From Marinobacter halophilus (GTDB lineage: Bacteria; Pseudomonadota; Gammaproteobacteria; Pseudomonadales; Oleiphilaceae): a DNA stretch of 64,000 bases. Of the stretch, positions 34,932-45,280 are shown piece after piece (the first letter of the stretch is position 1; each line of letters opens with the position of its first letter). Under the pieces are notes generated by a model. It was given only the letters and a program-made list of their open reading frames with translations, searched no databases and was not told where the DNA came from. The stretch is from assembly GCF_003007685.1 (NCBI RefSeq), contig NZ_PXNN01000017.1, positions 62,001-126,000 on the forward strand, given 5' to 3'. Made by a program: the position numbers and the translations under genes.

Positions 34932-37436
34932 TTAGCGGTACCAGAGGATGTGTCGGTCCTCCAGCGGCAAGTTCAAGCGCTCATCGCGGACCCGGATACG
35001 CGGGGTAAAATGTTCTGCCGGGCGGGTCGGTACGGAACACTGGTACTGGTAGCTGTCTTCCGCGCCCGGAAGCCCATGATTCAGCTCCATGGCCTGAACC
35101 ACCCGCGGGCCGAACTCCGATGCTTCTGCCACCAGTTCAACGCAAACCTGGTCTTTGCTAAGCCCATCCAGGTAAACGTCCAGTACGAATAACCTATGGC
35201 CACCCTGCCCTTCACTATGAAGACTCCCAAAGCGTAACGCTGGCCAATGGCAGGCAATGTGATCCAGCAGCTCCACCAACTCCCTCGCTTGTTCCGGATT
35301 GCGCCTTGACCCTTTGACAATCATCGGCCGATAGAACTCGTTCACATACTCCCGCACCATCCGGTTCGCAGAATAACGCGCGGTCAGCTGGTTCATGCTT
35401 GCGCGCACACGATCTAACCACAGGGAAGGCAGCCCCTGATCATTCAGTTTATAAAATTCAGGAATAACCTGCTGTTCGAGCAGTTCGTAAAGCTCCAGAG
35501 CATCGGCTTCGTCGTGCTGGTCGCTTTGGCTGAGCTGGGCGAAGCTGGCGTTGGGGCGAATAGCCCAGCCCACGTTCTCATTCCAGGCCTCGGCCCACCA
35601 GCCATCAAACTGGGACAGGTTGAGCCCACCATTCACCAGCACTTTCATACCACTGGTGCCGCAGGCCTCCCAGGGGTGCCTCGGGCAATTCAGCCATACA
35701 TCCACGCCCTGAATTAACTGGTTGGCCACGGCGAGATCGTAGTCCTCGATGAACACCACCTTACCTTCGACTTCCGGCAACCGGGAAAAGGTCTTCCAGC
35801 GTTTGATCAGTGCCTTGCCTTCTTCGTCTTTCGGGTGTGCCTTGCCTGCAAGCACGATCTGTAACGGGCGGTCTCTGCACGTGAGCATCGCGATCAGGCG
35901 GTCCGGATCTTTCAGCAACAGATCGGGCCGCTTGTAACTGGTGAAACGCCGGGCAAAGCCGAGGGTCAGGGTTTCCGGGTCCAACAACAGTCCGCAAGCG
36001 GCTTCGGCTGTGTTACCGAAATTATGCTCACAGTGCTGGCTTCTGAGCCGGCCTCTCAGGTAACTGATCAACCGTTTACGTTGGGCACGGCGCATTTGCC
36101 AGAGGTCTGCATCGGTAGTGTTTTTGAGCGGGCAAGACTCGGTCATTGGCCGGCGCCAGCGATCCTGACCGCAGGCTTTGGTCCAGAGCGCATCCGATTC
36201 CGGGGAGTCCCAGCTTGGCGTGTGTACCCCATTGGTAACAAAATCCGCCGGAATATCGGCCGTCGGCCACCGGCCAAACCAGGGTTGAAAGATGGTTTGG
36301 GTCACTTGCTGATGAATCTGGCTTACCCCGTTAAACCGGCCGCTCATACCCAAGGCAATGCCGGCCATGTTCAGTTGCTGTTCACCACCGTTGGCAATGG
36401 TAAGCAGCGTGTCCAGCGTGTTGTCATTTTCGTTGAGCCAGGGCGCCAGATAAAGATCCGCCAGCTTCCGGGAAAAACGGTCGAAACCGGCGGCAACCGA
36501 GGTGTGGGTGGTAAACAGGTTGGTCGCTCTGGTGGCCATTCGGGCGGTCGCGAAATCCCCCTGATGGCGGCGTTGCCACCAGTGAGCACGTTCAATCAGT
36601 GCCAACGCGCTGTGACCCTCATTGATATGGCAGGCAGAAGGGTTGCGCTGCAACAGCTCCAGCAGGCGCCAGCCGCCGATGCCGAGCACCATCTCTTGCT
36701 GCAAGCGCTTCTCCGGGTCGCCACTGTAGAGTTCACTGGTGATACCGCGGTCACCGGGCTCATTACGGGGGTCGTTGCTGTCCAGTAACAGCAGTTCACA
36801 TCGTCCCACTTGTCCTTTCCACGCCCGTAACCGCACCTCGCGACCAGGAAAGGGTACGGTCACCCTCGCCCATTCGCCGTTACTGTCTCTGAGTGGCGCC
36901 ACCGGCAGCATGGTGGGATCGTTGTAGGGATGGAATTCAATCTGCTCACCATCGGCGTTCAGTGCCTGGCGGAAATACCCCTGTTGAAACAGAAGGCCGA
37001 TGGCCATCACGGGAACGCCAAGATCACTCGCGGCTTTCAGGAAGTCCCCGGCCAATACGCCCAGACCACCGCTGTATAGCGGGAGCGACTCTGACACACC
37101 GTATTCCATACAGAACCAGGCTACGCCATCACCAAGTTGCCCATCGCAGTTTTCGGAGTACCATGTAGCGGCTTCACTAAACCTCTCATGGGAAGCCATC
37201 TGGCTTTGGTAAACCGCAAGAAAGTCGGGATCTTCGGCAAGCGCCTGCAGGCGTTCCGTTGAGGCACTGTTGAGCACCAGCCAGGCGTTATGGGTAGCTT
37301 GCCAGGCATCTTCATCCAGCGCGAGCCAGAGCTGGTCACTGCCATGGTGCCAGCTCCAGCGCAGATCAAGCGCCAGCGGAATAAGGCCTGACAGCTGAGC
37401 TGGCAAGGCGCGCATAGTGTAAGCGGCAAGTGTCAT
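34932..37436 (-). CDS. Alpha-glucan phosphorylase (first of two)
   Basis: An 834-residue GT35 enzyme of the TIGR02094-like branch. The N-terminal helical domain (PLALDLRWSWHHGSDQLW) is followed by FCMEYGVSESLPLYSGGLGV and LAGDFLKAASDLG, HINEGHSALALIER, TNLFTTHTSVAAGFDRF, FARRFTSYKRPDLLL and the PLP region CGTSGMKVLVNGGLNLSQ, in which the lysine should hold pyridoxal phosphate. It releases glucose-1-phosphate from alpha-1,4-glucans. It is the downstream-most gene of the glycogen block on the minus strand and differs clearly from the second phosphorylase at 46783-49335, so the two probably prefer different chain lengths. A 15-bp gap separates it from the SDR gene. Confidence 0.92.
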   Translation of the reverse strand: MTLAAYTMRALPAQLSGLIPLALDLRWSWHHGSDQLWLALDEDAWQATHNAWLVLNSASTERLQALAEDPDFLAVYQSQMASHERFSEAATWYSENCDGQLGDGVAWFCMEYGVSESLPLYSGGLGVLAGDFLKAASDLGVPVMAIGLLFQQGYFRQALNADGEQIEFHPYNDPTMLPVAPLRDSNGEWARVTVPFPGREVRLRAWKGQVGRCELLLLDSNDPRNEPGDRGITSELYSGDPEKRLQQEMVLGIGGWRLLELLQRNPSACHINEGHSALALIERAHWWQRRHQGDFATARMATRATNLFTTHTSVAAGFDRFSRKLADLYLAPWLNENDNTLDTLLTIANGGEQQLNMAGIALGMSGRFNGVSQIHQQVTQTIFQPWFGRWPTADIPADFVTNGVHTPSWDSPESDALWTKACGQDRWRRPMTESCPLKNTTDADLWQMRRAQRKRLISYLRGRLRSQHCEHNFGNTAEAACGLLLDPETLTLGFARRFTSYKRPDLLLKDPDRLIAMLTCRDRPLQIVLAGKAHPKDEEGKALIKRWKTFSRLPEVEGKVVFIEDYDLAVANQLIQGVDVWLNCPRHPWEACGTSGMKVLVNGGLNLSQFDGWWAEAWNENVGWAIRPNASFAQLSQSDQHDEADALELYELLEQQVIPEFYKLNDQGLPSLWLDRVRASMNQLTARYSANRMVREYVNEFYRPMIVKGSRRNPEQARELVELLDHIACHWPALRFGSLHSEGQGGHRLFVLDVYLDGLSKDQVCVELVAEASEFGPRVVQAMELNHGLPGAEDSYQYQCSVPTRPAEHFTPRIRVRDERLNLPLEDRHILWYR

Positions 37437-37451
37437 CGGGCTGGCTCAGTA

Positions 37452-38219
37452 TCAGCGCGCTGTATAACCGCCATCGATGACCAGCTCACTGCCGGTGACA
37501 AACTTGGACTCTTCAGACGCCAGATATACGACACCCCAGGCGATATCATCCGGCTCGCCCATGTGGCCCAGCGGATGCAGCGAGGCGGTCGCCTGCCTGG
37601 CAGCTTCCGGGTCGTCACTTGACTGCAAATGATGCTCAACCAAAGGGGTCCAGATAAAGCCCGGGTGGATGGAGTTCGCCCGTATCCGGTCCGGCGCATA
37701 GAGCAGTGCATCTGTTTTGGTCATCAATCGTACGGCCCCTTTGGAGGCATGGTACGGAGGGATATCTGGAGCACTCACCAGGCCGTAAATTGATGACAAG
37801 TTAATCAGGCTGCCGCTGCCGGCTTTCTTCATATGCGGAATGGCGTGTTTGGTGCAAAAGAAAACGCCCTTCACATTCACGGCCTGAACCTTGTCCCACT
37901 CCTCTTCGGTCAATTCGTGGGTAGGTTTGTTAGGGCCAGCGATACCGGCGTTGTTGACCAACACATCCAGTTTGCCAAAACGTTCGGCAACTCCGTCAAT
38001 AGCCGCCTTAACCTGGCTTTCATCAGACACATCGCAATGCCAGTAACCTACCTGATAGCCTTTATCGGTGAGCGCTTTGGCTACCGCTTCGCCGTCTTTA
38101 TCGAGGACGTCAAGAATGCCGACGGCCGCGCCCTCTTCCAGCATCCTTTCGACAGCAGCTTTACCAATACCCAATGCGCCACCGGTGACCACTGCCACTT
38201 TTCCTTTCAATCTTGCCAT
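37452..38219 (-). CDS. Short-chain dehydrogenase/reductase
   Basis: A 255-residue classical SDR. It has the cofactor motif TGGALGIGKAAVERM (12-26), NNAGIAGPN, the catalytic SSIYGLVSAPDIPPYHASKG with Ser, Tyr and Lys of the triad, and C-terminal VTGSELVIDGGYTAR. The acidic residue after the second strand (ILDVLDKDG) suggests NAD(H). Substrate unknown; similar enzymes oxidise cyclic alcohols or sugars. It lies between the phosphorylase and PilZ genes, all on the minus strand, with short gaps. A link to glucan metabolism is possible but unproven. Confidence 0.9.
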   Translation of the reverse strand: MARLKGKVAVVTGGALGIGKAAVERMLEEGAAVGILDVLDKDGEAVAKALTDKGYQVGYWHCDVSDESQVKAAIDGVAERFGKLDVLVNNAGIAGPNKPTHELTEEEWDKVQAVNVKGVFFCTKHAIPHMKKAGSGSLINLSSIYGLVSAPDIPPYHASKGAVRLMTKTDALLYAPDRIRANSIHPGFIWTPLVEHHLQSSDDPEAARQATASLHPLGHMGEPDDIAWGVVYLASEESKFVTGSELVIDGGYTAR

Positions 38220-38246
38220 GTCGTTATACCCTTCCCTGTCTGTTGA

Positions 38247-38606
38247 CTAATGACTATTTCTTCGATTGATCTTGCTAACGCTGTATACACCCTGGGTTTG
38301 CAGCCAGTCGACGAGTTCTGTCACAGCCAGGGCATCGTTATCCACCCCGTCAAAATCAAGCCCCAGCCCCTTGGTGGATCTACGCACGACGTGGGCCGTG
38401 AGTAAACGGTGCCTGTGGCCTTGCTGCTCCGGGTACCGAAATGCCAGCTGAATAGTCTGATTTAAACGGATATCATTGTAGTCGGTGGCGACAAATAAAC
38501 CACGCCGTGACGCATCCTGTATCTCGCCGGTGGCCACTGGAAGCCCTCTTTTATAAACCAGTATAGACAACTCCCCTTCAACTCGCTGACTCAGTCGGTG
38601 TTCCAT
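38247..38606 (-). CDS. PilZ-domain c-di-GMP-binding protein
   Basis: A 119-residue protein consisting of one PilZ domain. The N-terminal arginine motif is seen in RLSQRVEGELSILVY and the second motif in DASRRGLFV, in the D-x-S-x2-G form. After these come the beta-barrel strands LNQTIQLAFRYPE and RLLTAHVVRRSTKGLGLDFDG. It should bind cyclic di-GMP and pass the signal to a partner. The partner is unknown. Its place inside the glycogen block hints that the second messenger might affect glucan storage. The upstream gap contains a striking 13-bp inverted repeat. Confidence 0.85.
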   Translation of the reverse strand: MEHRLSQRVEGELSILVYKRGLPVATGEIQDASRRGLFVATDYNDIRLNQTIQLAFRYPEQQGHRHRLLTAHVVRRSTKGLGLDFDGVDNDALAVTELVDWLQTQGVYSVSKINRRNSH

Positions 38607-38677
38607 TGTTCTGCCCCCCTGTTCTTGTTCGCTCAGTATTTTTTGGTGACTTCACACTCTATATTTGTAGTTATAGT

Positions 38678-38720
38678 TGATTATTATTTGGGCAGATTGA
38701 CCCTGATCAAATAATAATCA
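38678..38720. repeat. Perfect 13-bp AT-rich inverted repeat
   Basis: TGATTATTATTTG (38678-38690) and CAAATAATAATCA (38708-38720) are exact inverse copies with a 17-bp spacer. The element lies in the 124-bp gap between malQ and the PilZ gene, 72 bp upstream of the PilZ start and 11 bp past malQ. It may be an operator for a dimeric regulator or a malQ terminator. The low GC of the stem makes an operator somewhat more likely. Confidence 0.6.
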
Positions 38721-38730
38721 GTTGGCACAA

Positions 38731-40206
38731 CTATCGCCCATACAGGCCCACCATCTTCCTGATCATTTCAACGTCTGTGAGTTCCAAAAAGTTGTCGGGA
38801 AGTTGCCAAATCCAGTTGTTTAACGTTGTGCCCGGCGTGTTGAACCGGGCCTGCGAGTCCAGGCTGAGAAGATCCTGCATCGGTATGATCACCAGTTTTG
38901 AAACCGACCCCAGGGCGGCTTGAATGATTGGCCAAGGCTGATGATCATCGGTAATTCTCAGATACCGGTTAACGTAGTTTCGGGTGTTGTCGTCCAGGCT
39001 CCGGTACCAGCCCAGAGTGGTGTCGTTATCGTGAGTGCCGGTATACACCAGATCACCTTCTTTGTGATTGTGCAGCAAGTGAGGATTGCCCGGACTGCCA
39101 TCAAACCCGAATTGCATGACCGTCATCCCGGGCAAACCAAATCGGTGCCTTAAAGCTTCAACATCTTCCCCGATAACCCCCAGGTTCTCTGCAACCAGCG
39201 GCAGCTCCGGCAACTGATCGAAGCAGGCTGATAAGAAAGCGTCTCCGGGCCCGGTCACCCAATGGCCGTTAATCGGTCTTGGGTCTGTTGCCGGTATTTC
39301 CCAGAACGCCTGTAATCCCCGGAAGTGGTCAATTCGCAGCAGGTCAAACTTCTCTCGTTGACTGGCAAGACGTTCAATCCACCATCGATAGTTCTGTTTG
39401 GCCATGGTGTTCCAGTCGTAAAGAGGGTTTCCCCAATGTTGGCCGTCGGGCGAGAAATAGTCCGGGGGCACGCCCGCCACCACTACCGGGTGGCCATGGC
39501 CATCGAGCCTGAACACTTCGGGGTTGGCCCAAACATCGGCGCTGTCGTGGGCCACGAAAATGGGAATGTCGCCGAACAACAAAACTCCCCGGTCACGAGC
39601 ATAGTGACGCATGGCCTGCCACTGCACATGAAACAGAAACTGCTCAAAGTGAATCTGATTAACCGCTGCCTGGTGCTGTTCTCGGAAGGTCGCCAGGGCC
39701 GAAGCTTGCCGCTGGCGAAGCGGTTCGGGCCAGTTATACCAGGCACTGCCACCAAGCGAGTCCCGAATGGCCACAAACAGGGTGAAATCATTCAGCCAGC
39801 TGGCATGGTTACCGGCAAAGTGTTCCCACGCCTCGTGATTTATGCTGGCACTGGGCCGGTACGCTCCTGCCCAAAAACGTCTGGCTGCGTTGATCAGACA
39901 GGTTGCCCGGTGGTCTTGTTCCAGCTCCTGCGATGTCAGCAAACCGGACGACACCAGCTCCGCCAGATCGATAAAATCCGGGTTTCCGGCATGAGCTGAC
40001 AGCGATTGATAGGGCGACAGGTCGGGATGCGTGGGGCCGGTCGGCAGCGTTTGCCAGACCGTCATACCGGCGCTGGCCAGAAAGTCGATAAAGCGCCGAG
40101 ACTGTTGCCCAAGCTTACCTTGGTGCCCCGGCAATGCCGTCGGGTGCAACAATACGCCGGCCCGGCGCGCCGAGAACATCGGCGCCGGGGGTAACTGATG
40201 ACTCAT
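38731..40206 (-). CDS. malQ: 4-alpha-glucanotransferase
   Basis: A 491-residue GH77 enzyme (amylomaltase). Family motifs are RAGVLLHPTALPG at the N-terminus, WQTLPTGPTHPDLSPYQSLS, GDIPIFVAHDSADVWANPEV, LLRIDHFRGLQAFWEIPA with the nucleophile Asp, VAENLGVIGEDVEALR with the acid Glu, and YTGTHDNDTTLGWY. It transfers alpha-1,4-glucan segments between chains, which shortens or lengthens oligosaccharides for the phosphorylases. It overlaps the GH57 stop by 4 bp (ATGA), so the two are translated together. Confidence 0.95.
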   Translation of the reverse strand: MSHQLPPAPMFSARRAGVLLHPTALPGHQGKLGQQSRRFIDFLASAGMTVWQTLPTGPTHPDLSPYQSLSAHAGNPDFIDLAELVSSGLLTSQELEQDHRATCLINAARRFWAGAYRPSASINHEAWEHFAGNHASWLNDFTLFVAIRDSLGGSAWYNWPEPLRQRQASALATFREQHQAAVNQIHFEQFLFHVQWQAMRHYARDRGVLLFGDIPIFVAHDSADVWANPEVFRLDGHGHPVVVAGVPPDYFSPDGQHWGNPLYDWNTMAKQNYRWWIERLASQREKFDLLRIDHFRGLQAFWEIPATDPRPINGHWVTGPGDAFLSACFDQLPELPLVAENLGVIGEDVEALRHRFGLPGMTVMQFGFDGSPGNPHLLHNHKEGDLVYTGTHDNDTTLGWYRSLDDNTRNYVNRYLRITDDHQPWPIIQAALGSVSKLVIIPMQDLLSLDSQARFNTPGTTLNNWIWQLPDNFLELTDVEMIRKMVGLYGR

Positions 40207-41930
40207 TCCGTGGCCCCAGCATCATGCCCGGGACGCATGGCGCCGCCGCGGGCAGGCTCGCCCCCGCCCTGGCTGAGCGGCTGAAACAGACTGGCCGGCG
40301 CCGGATTACCAATGATTTCATAAAGACTGGTCAAATGCCGACGATACAGGTGCTCAAAGTCCCGGACGACGGCCGCGGGATTGTAATCCCCGAACCACCA
40401 GAACCAGTCTGAGCCCTCGCAAATTCCGAGTTGTCGGCTGGCTTGTTCTTTTTGCTCAGCTGACAGGGCTCCACTATCCATGGCCCGGTCATAATGCTGC
40501 TTGGCCTCGCAAAGAAGATCCCAGGCCCGATTTTTGTCGGGATCGCCGATCCAGGTCGAAAAGGTGCCGTAAATCCAGCTGCCGGCGACCAAATGTGGCA
40601 GTTGGGCGGCGCTACAAACCGGCTTCTGAAGCAGCTCTTTGTAGGTGGTCAGGCGCAGGCTGGAGTGGTTTTCCAGCACGCGGTACAGTTCGTCCAGAAA
40701 GTAGTAGCCGTTCTCGGGATAGTATTCCCAGGCATTCTCGCCGTCCAGGATCACTGAGATGACCGGCATGTCCCCGTCTCTGTTTTCGCTGGCAATGTTC
40801 TCAATGTGATGCACCAGGTCACCAACGGCATCTTCGGCGTGCCAGTCAGCGTAGGTAAAGCCAATCAGATCAGATAGCCCATCGTCACGAAAAAACACCG
40901 TTAACGGTTCGTCGGCAAATACAAAGGGCTGATGGATATCCGGACTCTTTTTTAACCCGAACTGCTCCTGCGCCAGCCTGATGCTGTTATGGGCCACCGA
41001 ATCACCACTGGCGCTCCATCGAAAACCCTGCTGATGCAACAGCGACAGCGTCTGCTGGCTTAACGCGCCTTCGGAAGCCCAACATCCGGCTGGTTCTTCT
41101 CCGAAAAACCGGTGAAACACCTGCCGGCCCTGTTTCAGATGCCAGACTGCCCGCTCCGTTCCACCCGCGTAATCGGTGTGTTCCGGCATCTTGATATCAG
41201 GGATCGCTTCACTGGCTGATTCAAGATCCAGCAACAGCGGCACAATCGGGTGGGCCCATGGACTCATCGCCAGCTCCACTTGCCCGGACTGCGCCAAGTG
41301 CCGGTATCTTGGCCCAAGACTGGCCATCAACTCAGCAATGACATCCAGCAGCGCCCGCCGGTCTTCCATCGAAAACTGGTGGCTCTTTTCCTGCAGGCTT
41401 TGTATTACCGGGTGATTCCGGCGGACGGTTTCTCCCATCCAGCCCAGGTGGTACCAGACCAGCAAATCGGCTAAAAACTGCCACGAGATGTAGCGCTGAA
41501 TGTCGGGTCGGGTACGATAAAATCCTGCCAGCTCAGACAAGCGCTTGTAGGGCGAAAATCGCTTGATGATTCGATTAGCGTTGGCCCTCAGGCACTTCTC
41601 CATCAGCTCAAGAAAACCCGGTGATCCGGGCTCAGGCAAACAATCACTGACCAGAGCGGCCAGTAGCGGGTCACCCATGGGCGAGCCGTCGTGTCGCCAG
41701 CGCTCAATCTGTACCAGGTACTCTTCAATTTGCTCCAGTAACACCGGCGCAAAGTTGACGACGGCGCGGGCGTCGGGGTGCGCCTCCAGGTGGGCGGCCA
41801 TGTCCACATAGTCCTTTATGCAGTGCAGATATACCCAGGGGAACAGAAACTCACCGGAGCTCTGATCCTGGTAGACCGGTTGATGCATGTGCCAGCATAG
41901 GACAACAGGCGTGCGGCTGTCAGAGACCAT
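40203..41930 (-). CDS. Glycoside hydrolase family 57 protein
   Basis: A 575-residue protein. GH57 conserved regions are visible: [12 protein letters not shown] at the start, [17 protein letters not shown] with the probable nucleophile Glu, and [20 protein letters not shown] in the later part with the catalytic Asp. The middle and C-terminal regions include [22 protein letters not shown]57 members include amylases, 4-alpha-glucanotransferases and branching enzymes; this form may be an alpha-amylase/amylopullulanase-type protein acting on storage glucan in the cytoplasm, as no signal peptide is seen. I used the ATG at 41930, where similarity begins, which overlaps glgC by 11 bp; the frame is open to 42104 inside glgC. 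Confidence 0.88.
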   Translation of the reverse strand: MVSDSRTPVVLCWHMHQPVYQDQSSGEFLFPWVYLHCIKDYVDMAAHLEAHPDARAVVNFAPVLLEQIEEYLVQIERWRHDGSPMGDPLLAALVSDCLPEPGSPGFLELMEKCLRANANRIIKRFSPYKRLSELAGFYRTRPDIQRYISWQFLADLLVWYHLGWMGETVRRNHPVIQSLQEKSHQFSMEDRRALLDVIAELMASLGPRYRHLAQSGQVELAMSPWAHPIVPLLLDLESASEAIPDIKMPEHTDYAGGTERAVWHLKQGRQVFHRFFGEEPAGCWASEGALSQQTLSLLHQQGFRWSASGDSVAHNSIRLAQEQFGLKKSPDIHQPFVFADEPLTVFFRDDGLSDLIGFTYADWHAEDAVGDLVHHIENIASENRDGDMPVISVILDGENAWEYYPENGYYFLDELYRVLENHSSLRLTTYKELLQKPVCSAAQLPHLVAGSWIYGTFSTWIGDPDKNRAWDLLCEAKQHYDRAMDSGALSAEQKEQASRQLGICEGSDWFWWFGDYNPAAVVRDFEHLYRRHLTSLYEIIGNPAPASLFQPLSQGGGEPARGGAMRPGHDAGATE

Positions 41931-43185
41931 GGGGATAATCCTGCCCAAGCATTTCAGGGGTGACCAGCACAATGCCTTTTGGCGAAACATGAAAACGACG
42001 CTCGTCTGAGTCGCGGTCATAGCCAATCCGGGTGCCCTCGGGGATACGGCAGCCGCGGTCAATGACTGCCTTGCGAATACGGCAATGACGGCCGATGTCG
42101 ACATCCGGAAAGATCACCGAATCCTCAACCGAGGTAAACGAATGCACCCGCACCTGTGAGAACAGCAGCGAGTGCCGAATTCTTGCCCCGGAAACAATGC
42201 AGCCCCCGGCCACCATGGAATCCACCGCAGTGCCCCGCCGGTTATCATCATCGAAGATAAACTTCGCCGGCGGGAGTTGCTCCTGATAGGTCCAGATCGG
42301 CCAGTCGGAATCGTACAGGTTCAGTTCCGGGCTGATGTCGATCAGCTCAAGATTGGCCTGCCAGAGCGAATCGATGGTGCCCACATCGCGCCAGTAGGCC
42401 ACTTTATTATTTACCGGATCACGGAACGGGAAAGCGGACACTCGCAGGCGGCGAATCACCGACGGTATGATGTCCTTACCAAAATCATGGGAAGACTCAC
42501 TGTTCAGTTGATGGTCCCGAAGCAGTTCATCGAACAGCACTTTGGTACTGAACACGTAGATGCCCATAGAAGCGAGGGCCCTGCCTGGCTGGCCCGGCAT
42601 CGCCTTGGGTTGGTCGGGTTTTTCCTCGAACTGAGTAATCCTGAACTCATCATCAACAGACATAACGCCAAACGCTGCGGCATCTTCAATCGGCACTTCA
42701 ATGCAGCCCACGGTAATGTCGGCATCTGTTTCAACATGGGCGGCCAGCATGGTGCCATAGTCCATTTTATAAACGTGGTCGCCAGCCAGAATCAGCACAT
42801 ACTCAGGATTATGGCTTCTGATGATGTCCAGGTTCTGCATAACCGCATCGGCGGTGCCCTCATACCAGGACGTTTCAATCCGTTGTTGGGCAGGTAGCAG
42901 CTCGACAAATTCGTCGAGTTCAGCTCGCATGAATCCCCAGCCACGCTGAATATGGCGAATCAGAGAATGGGACTTGTACTGGGTAATCACACCAACCCGG
43001 CCGATACCCGAATTGATGCAGTTGGACAGCGGAAAATCGATAATTCTGAATTTACCCCCAAACGGCACCGCGGGTTTGGCGCGCCATTTGGTGAGATCGT
43101 GAAGACGGGATCCGCGCCCGCCGGCAAGGACTAACGCAAGGGTTTGCCGAGTCAGGCGGCTGACAAAACGCTGTGATGTATGCAT
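41920..43185 (-). CDS. glgC: Glucose-1-phosphate adenylyltransferase
   Basis: A 421-residue enzyme. It has the nucleotidyltransferase start [20 protein letters not shown] followed by [20 protein letters not shown], the substrate loop [13 protein letters not shown] and [11 protein letters not shown]. Near the C-terminus, a left-handed helix domain is visible ([20 protein letters not shown]). It makes ADP-glucose from ATP and glucose-1-phosphate, the committed step of glycogen synthesis, and is normally allosterically controlled. The start at 43185 fits the usual GlgC length; an upstream frame to 43368 would add 61 unrelated residues. It is divergent from glgB over 205 bp and starts the minus-strand operon glgC-GH57-malQ. 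Confidence 0.95.
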   Translation of the reverse strand: MHTSQRFVSRLTRQTLALVLAGGRGSRLHDLTKWRAKPAVPFGGKFRIIDFPLSNCINSGIGRVGVITQYKSHSLIRHIQRGWGFMRAELDEFVELLPAQQRIETSWYEGTADAVMQNLDIIRSHNPEYVLILAGDHVYKMDYGTMLAAHVETDADITVGCIEVPIEDAAAFGVMSVDDEFRITQFEEKPDQPKAMPGQPGRALASMGIYVFSTKVLFDELLRDHQLNSESSHDFGKDIIPSVIRRLRVSAFPFRDPVNNKVAYWRDVGTIDSLWQANLELIDISPELNLYDSDWPIWTYQEQLPPAKFIFDDDNRRGTAVDSMVAGGCIVSGARIRHSLLFSQVRVHSFTSVEDSVIFPDVDIGRHCRIRKAVIDRGCRIPEGTRIGYDRDSDERRFHVSPKGIVLVTPEMLGQDYPHGL

Positions 43186-43390
43186 AGAAGCTTCCCTGAA
43201 AACCGAAGTGGTCTTCTGCCCTCCTCTTTGTCGACGAAGAGGGAATCGACACCAATTTGACATCGGTACTAATATTAGAACACTACCATGAGATTGTGAC
43301 GTAAAATTGTCTGAGGTCATTTTTTGAACAGGCGCCAAGGCGTCCAATGGTGTCAGCCGCACCATCATTCTGATCGGGAATTAAAGGTCT

Positions 43391-45280
43391 ATGGAAAGCC
43401 CTGCCTTGAGCGAGTTTGATCTCCACCTGTTCGCCGAAGGTCGCCACTGGCACATCTACAACGTGTTGGGTGCTCACCCACTTAACTACCGGGGCGCCGA
43501 AGGCGTGCGTTTTGCGGTCTGGGCGCCCAATGCCCGTTCGGTCAGCGTGGTTGGTGATTTTAACGACTGGGACCCGACCCGACACACCATGTTAGCCAAT
43601 GAGGGCTATGGGGTCTGGAGCCTGTTTGTGCCAAACCTCGGGCCAGGCGCTGTGTACAAATTCGCCATCACCACCGCCCAGGGGCAGATCCTCAAATCGG
43701 ACCCTTACGGTCAGGCCTTCGAGCTCAGGCCAGACACCGCCGCCGTGGTGACCGAGCGTGGGCGTTATGCCTGGGGTGACGGCGACTGGCTGGAACGGCG
43801 CAGCCGTTTCGATTGGCAGCATCGCCCGATCTGTATCTATGAGGTTCATCCGGGCTCCTGGCGTCATCATGGTTCTGGCCGTTGGCTGACCTACCGTGAG
43901 CTGGCGGAACAGTTGATCCCCTACGTGGTAGACACCGGGTTTACCCACATCGAACTGCTGCCCATCACCGAGCATCCTCTCGATGAGTCCTGGGGTTATC
44001 AAACCACCGGCTATTACGCACCGACCCGTCGCTACGGCAGCCCCGATGATCTCCGTTACCTGATCGATCAGTGCCACCAGAACAACATCGGTGTGATTCT
44101 GGACTGGGTCCCCGGCCACTTCCCCGACGACGACTCGGCCCTCGGCCGCTTCGATGGCACCGCCCTGTATGAGCACGAAGATCCCCGCCGTGGACGCCAT
44201 CAGGATTGGGGCACGCTGATCTATAACTACGGCCGGCATGAGGTGCGAAACTTTCTGATCGGCAGTGCGCTGTTCTGGCTGGACACTTTCCACATGGATG
44301 GCCTGCGAGTGGATGCCGTCGCCTCCATGCTCTATCTGAATTACTCCCGAGAAGAGGGCGAATGGCTGCCCAACCAATACGGCGGCAATGAAAATCTGGA
44401 GGCTGTTGAGTTCCTCAAAGATCTGAACCGGGTTTGCCAGAGCCGGTTTCCCGGTGCCCTGATGATGGCCGAGGAATCCACCTCCTGGCCGCGGGTGACC
44501 CGACCACAGGAAATTGGCGGGCTGGGATTTAACCTCAAGTGGAACATGGGCTGGATGCACGACAGCCTGGATTACCTGCAACAGGACCCGGTGTACCGGC
44601 AATACCACCACGACAAGCTCACCTTCGGTCTGATTTATGCCTATTCCGAAAACTTCCTGTTGCCGCTGTCCCATGACGAAGTGGTCCACGGCAAGTCCAG
44701 TCTGATCCAGAAAATGCCGGGAGACGAATGGCAGCAGAGAGCGTCGCTTCGATTGTTGTTCAGTTACATGTACACCTACCCGGGCGCCAAACTCCTGTTT
44801 ATGGGCGGTGAATTCGGTCAACGCCGAGAGTGGAGCGAGAAGCGGGAACTGGATTGGCACTTACTGGAACACGAGGGCCATCGGGGCATCCACAAACTGG
44901 TGCAGGATCTCAACGGGCTATACCGTCGTGAACCCGCACTCCATGGTCGCAATTTCAGCAGCGAAGGCTTTGAGTGGATCGATTGTCACGACTCGCCGCA
45001 ATCCGTGATTAGCTACCTGCGCCGAGGCGGTAGCGATGTTCAGGCCCTGGTGATTGTCATTAATTTCACCCCGATCCCAAGGCACCACTACCGGATTGGT
45101 CTACCCCAGGGGGGCTTCTGGCACGAGATCTTCAACTCCGATTCTCAGTACTACGGCGGCAGCAACCTGGGCAACCCCCTGCCTTTGCAGGCAGCCGACA
45201 AGCCCTGGATGGCCCGGCCATTCGCGGTAGACATCACCGTGCCACCTCTGGGCCTGATCATTCTGAGAGCGGCGCCATGA
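43391..45280 (+). CDS. glgB: 1,4-alpha-glucan branching enzyme (GH13, N1-less)
   Basis: A 629-residue enzyme, about 100 residues shorter than E. coli GlgB because the first N-terminal module is missing. The remaining N2 module starts around [17 protein letters not shown] with [20 protein letters not shown]. The GH13 barrel has the nucleophile Asp308 in [11 protein letters not shown] and the acid Glu361 in MMAEESTSW, plus [12 protein letters not shown]. It cuts alpha-1,4-chains and makes alpha-1,6 branches. Absence of N1 usually alters the length of transferred branches. It overlaps glgA by 4 bp and is divergent from glgC. Confidence 0.95.
   Translation: MESPALSEFDLHLFAEGRHWHIYNVLGAHPLNYRGAEGVRFAVWAPNARSVSVVGDFNDWDPTRHTMLANEGYGVWSLFVPNLGPGAVYKFAITTAQGQILKSDPYGQAFELRPDTAAVVTERGRYAWGDGDWLERRSRFDWQHRPICIYEVHPGSWRHHGSGRWLTYRELAEQLIPYVVDTGFTHIELLPITEHPLDESWGYQTTGYYAPTRRYGSPDDLRYLIDQCHQNNIGVILDWVPGHFPDDDSALGRFDGTALYEHEDPRRGRHQDWGTLIYNYGRHEVRNFLIGSALFWLDTFHMDGLRVDAVASMLYLNYSREEGEWLPNQYGGNENLEAVEFLKDLNRVCQSRFPGALMMAEESTSWPRVTRPQEIGGLGFNLKWNMGWMHDSLDYLQQDPVYRQYHHDKLTFGLIYAYSENFLLPLSHDEVVHGKSSLIQKMPGDEWQQRASLRLLFSYMYTYPGAKLLFMGGEFGQRREWSEKRELDWHLLEHEGHRGIHKLVQDLNGLYRREPALHGRNFSSEGFEWIDCHDSPQSVISYLRRGGSDVQALVIVINFTPIPRHHYRIGLPQGGFWHEIFNSDSQYYGGSNLGNPLPLQAADKPWMARPFAVDITVPPLGLIILRAAP

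Noticed and set aside
43592-44860. 422-codon open frame antisense to glgB
   Set aside because: It is the complement of a clearly coding GC-rich gene with conserved active-site motifs; the antisense protein shows no known pattern and no ribosome site.
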